From the NCBI GenBank assembly GCA_014323965.1, contig JACONB010000260.1, positions 1 to 6,104 on the forward strand: 6,104 nucleotides of DNA, written 5' to 3'. Position numbers and translations under genes: made by a program. Positions 5,313 through 6,104 of this stretch are shown piece after piece (position 1 is the stretch's first letter; each line of letters starts with the position of its first letter). The notes below the pieces were generated by a model. The model was not told where the DNA came from and did no database searches. It saw only the letters and a list, made by a program, of their open reading frames with translations. The stretch comes from Prochloron sp. SP5CPC1. GTDB lineage: Bacteria > Cyanobacteriota > Cyanobacteriia > Cyanobacteriales > Prochloraceae.

Positions 5313-6104
5313 CTAGTCTGGATCTATTCCTGCTTGTCGCAAACGTTCTAACAATTGCTGTACTTGTTGTTGAGCTAATTCTTTAGCCCCTCGCTCCCTA
5401 TCTCTTTCCTGCTGGGCTAATTTTTTAGCCATTCGCTCCCTATCTCTTTCTTGCTGGGCTAATTTTTTAGCCCCTCGCTCTCTTTGAGCTAATGCTCTAG
5501 CTATTCCCTCCTTTTCTGTCTCTGTAGGAATCCAATTTCCTTCGACGTCATACCACCGTAACCACTGTCTCTGACAACCTTGATACTCTCCCAACCACAA
5601 TCCTAAACCTATGTTCAGAGTGGGTAACCACAGTTTAGAGGAGTTTACTTCTAGGAGACGATAACCATTTTTCGTTAAGTGAAAGGGAATTATTTCATTA
5701 GTTATCCCGTCAAAGACTATATAATAAGGAATGCGCAAAATTTTCTCATACACTTCCCATTTTGTTGGTTGTATACCTTTGGGCTTACTCCTTCCTAAAT
5801 CTTCATTCCTCGTACTGGGAGACAGGAATTCTATAACGATAGATGGGGCTACTTTTTCTTGCCAGATAACATAGCTTAACCGCAGTGAGCGTTTTTCATA
5901 AAGTCTATCTACTCCCACTACCGCAAACCAATCAGGGCGTTTGTACCACTGAGGATGATTGCTATCATAGTAAAGATTTAAATCGCTGGCTACAAAAACT
6001 TTATCCCGGGAAATAGAAGGTAAAAATGTAGCCATGCACAATTGTGATTGTAACAAGTGATATTCATCGGGCAAACCAGATTTCTCCTCGCTGGGTAAGT
6101 CGTA
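5313..6104 (-). CDS. Uma2-family PD-(D/E)XK nuclease-fold protein with coiled-coil tail (5' end outside window)
   Basis: This is a minus-strand frame open to the window edge, 263 codons visible. The frame continues upstream of TTG 6074: the edge reads YDLPSEEKSGLPDEYH, which matches the family's N-terminal region, so TTG is not the start and a few dozen residues at most are likely missing. Uma2 (DUF820) proteins have a PD-(D/E)XK nuclease fold and are hugely expanded in cyanobacteria; their function is largely unknown. Counting from the edge, candidate active-site residues are D58 (RPDWF), E92 (VIEFLSPST) and K115 in TKWEVYEKIL. The strand IPYYIVFD and the WLP...LGLGLW and WLRWYD...NWIPT blocks follow, all typical. 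From about residue 200 comes a charged coiled coil made of repeated AKKLAQQERDRER units, ending LLERLRQAGIDPD, the usual family terminus. It converges on pyrB with a 22-bp gap and no obvious terminator hairpin. Confidence 0.92.
   Translation of the reverse strand, partial: YDLPSEEKSGLPDEYHLLQSQLCMATFLPSISRDKVFVASDLNLYYDSNHPQWYKRPDWFAVVGVDRLYEKRSLRLSYVIWQEKVAPSIVIEFLSPSTRNEDLGRSKPKGIQPTKWEVYEKILRIPYYIVFDGITNEIIPFHLTKNGYRLLEVNSSKLWLPTLNIGLGLWLGEYQGCQRQWLRWYDVEGNWIPTETEKEGIARALAQRERGAKKLAQQERDRERMAKKLAQQERDRERGAKELAQQQVQQLLERLRQAGIDPD
5374..5480. repeat. 42-bp tandem repeat encoding the Uma2 coiled coil
   Basis: There are two full units (5374-5415 and 5416-5457) and a partial third from 5458, each starting GCTAATT and containing TCGCTC. 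They encode 14-residue coiled-coil units of the type AKKLAQQERDRERM on the minus strand. Near identity at DNA level suggests slippage or unequal exchange, so copy number is likely variable between strains. Confidence 0.85.

Noticed and set aside
6072..6074. TTG at 6074 as the start of the Uma2 protein
   Set aside because: The frame stays open to the window edge and the upstream residues (YDLPSE...GLPDE) match the family, so the true start lies outside the window.

Overview
The window looks like cyanobacterial chromosome. Five things support this: two copies of the HIP1 core octamer GCGATCGC (inside 196-205 and at 3192-3199), a remnant of the YlmH-like S4 protein that cyanobacterial annotation calls 'photosystem II S4 domain protein', a Uma2-family nuclease with the long KR-rich tail typical of cyanobacteria, a NACHT-HEAT STAND protein, and several dispersed repeats of kinds common in filamentous and colonial cyanobacteria. 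Base composition is moderately AT-rich. I cannot name a genus. All homologue comparisons are from memory of the families, not from a search.

Layout. 1-75: a dispersed CGCAGAGG-type repeat. 76-857 (minus): an ActP-like sodium:solute symporter reduced to about five conserved pieces, joined by internal deletions and two frame changes. 868-961: a second, largely inverted set of the same repeats. 978-3353 (plus): one ancestral NACHT-HEAT gene broken into three consecutive readable parts. These are an N-terminal module ended by an in-frame TGA (1134-1136), the 619-codon NACHT-HEAT core (1143-3002), and a C-terminal tail in another frame that returns to the first frame before a final stop at 3351-3353. 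That stop lies inside a palindromic repeat (3350-3425). 3426-3522: short GGTAACTG repeats around a good sigma-70-like promoter. 3523-4183 (plus): ylmH-like S4 gene with an internal deletion and frame change. 4283-5290 (plus): an intact pyrB-type aspartate carbamoyltransferase with all catalytic motifs. 5313-6104 (minus, 5' end outside the window): a Uma2-family PD-(D/E)XK protein convergent with pyrB.

The genes do not form an evident pathway. The common theme is decay: three neighbouring genes (symporter, NACHT, S4 protein) carry deletions, frameshifts or stops, while pyrB and the visible part of the Uma2 gene are open. Repeats sit at the edges of the broken genes. A 36-bp pair of back-to-back perfect palindromes sits in frame inside the NACHT gene. 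If any part of the window is undescribed, the best candidates are this in-frame double-palindrome element and the split NACHT architecture. I see no new multi-gene system that I could defend.
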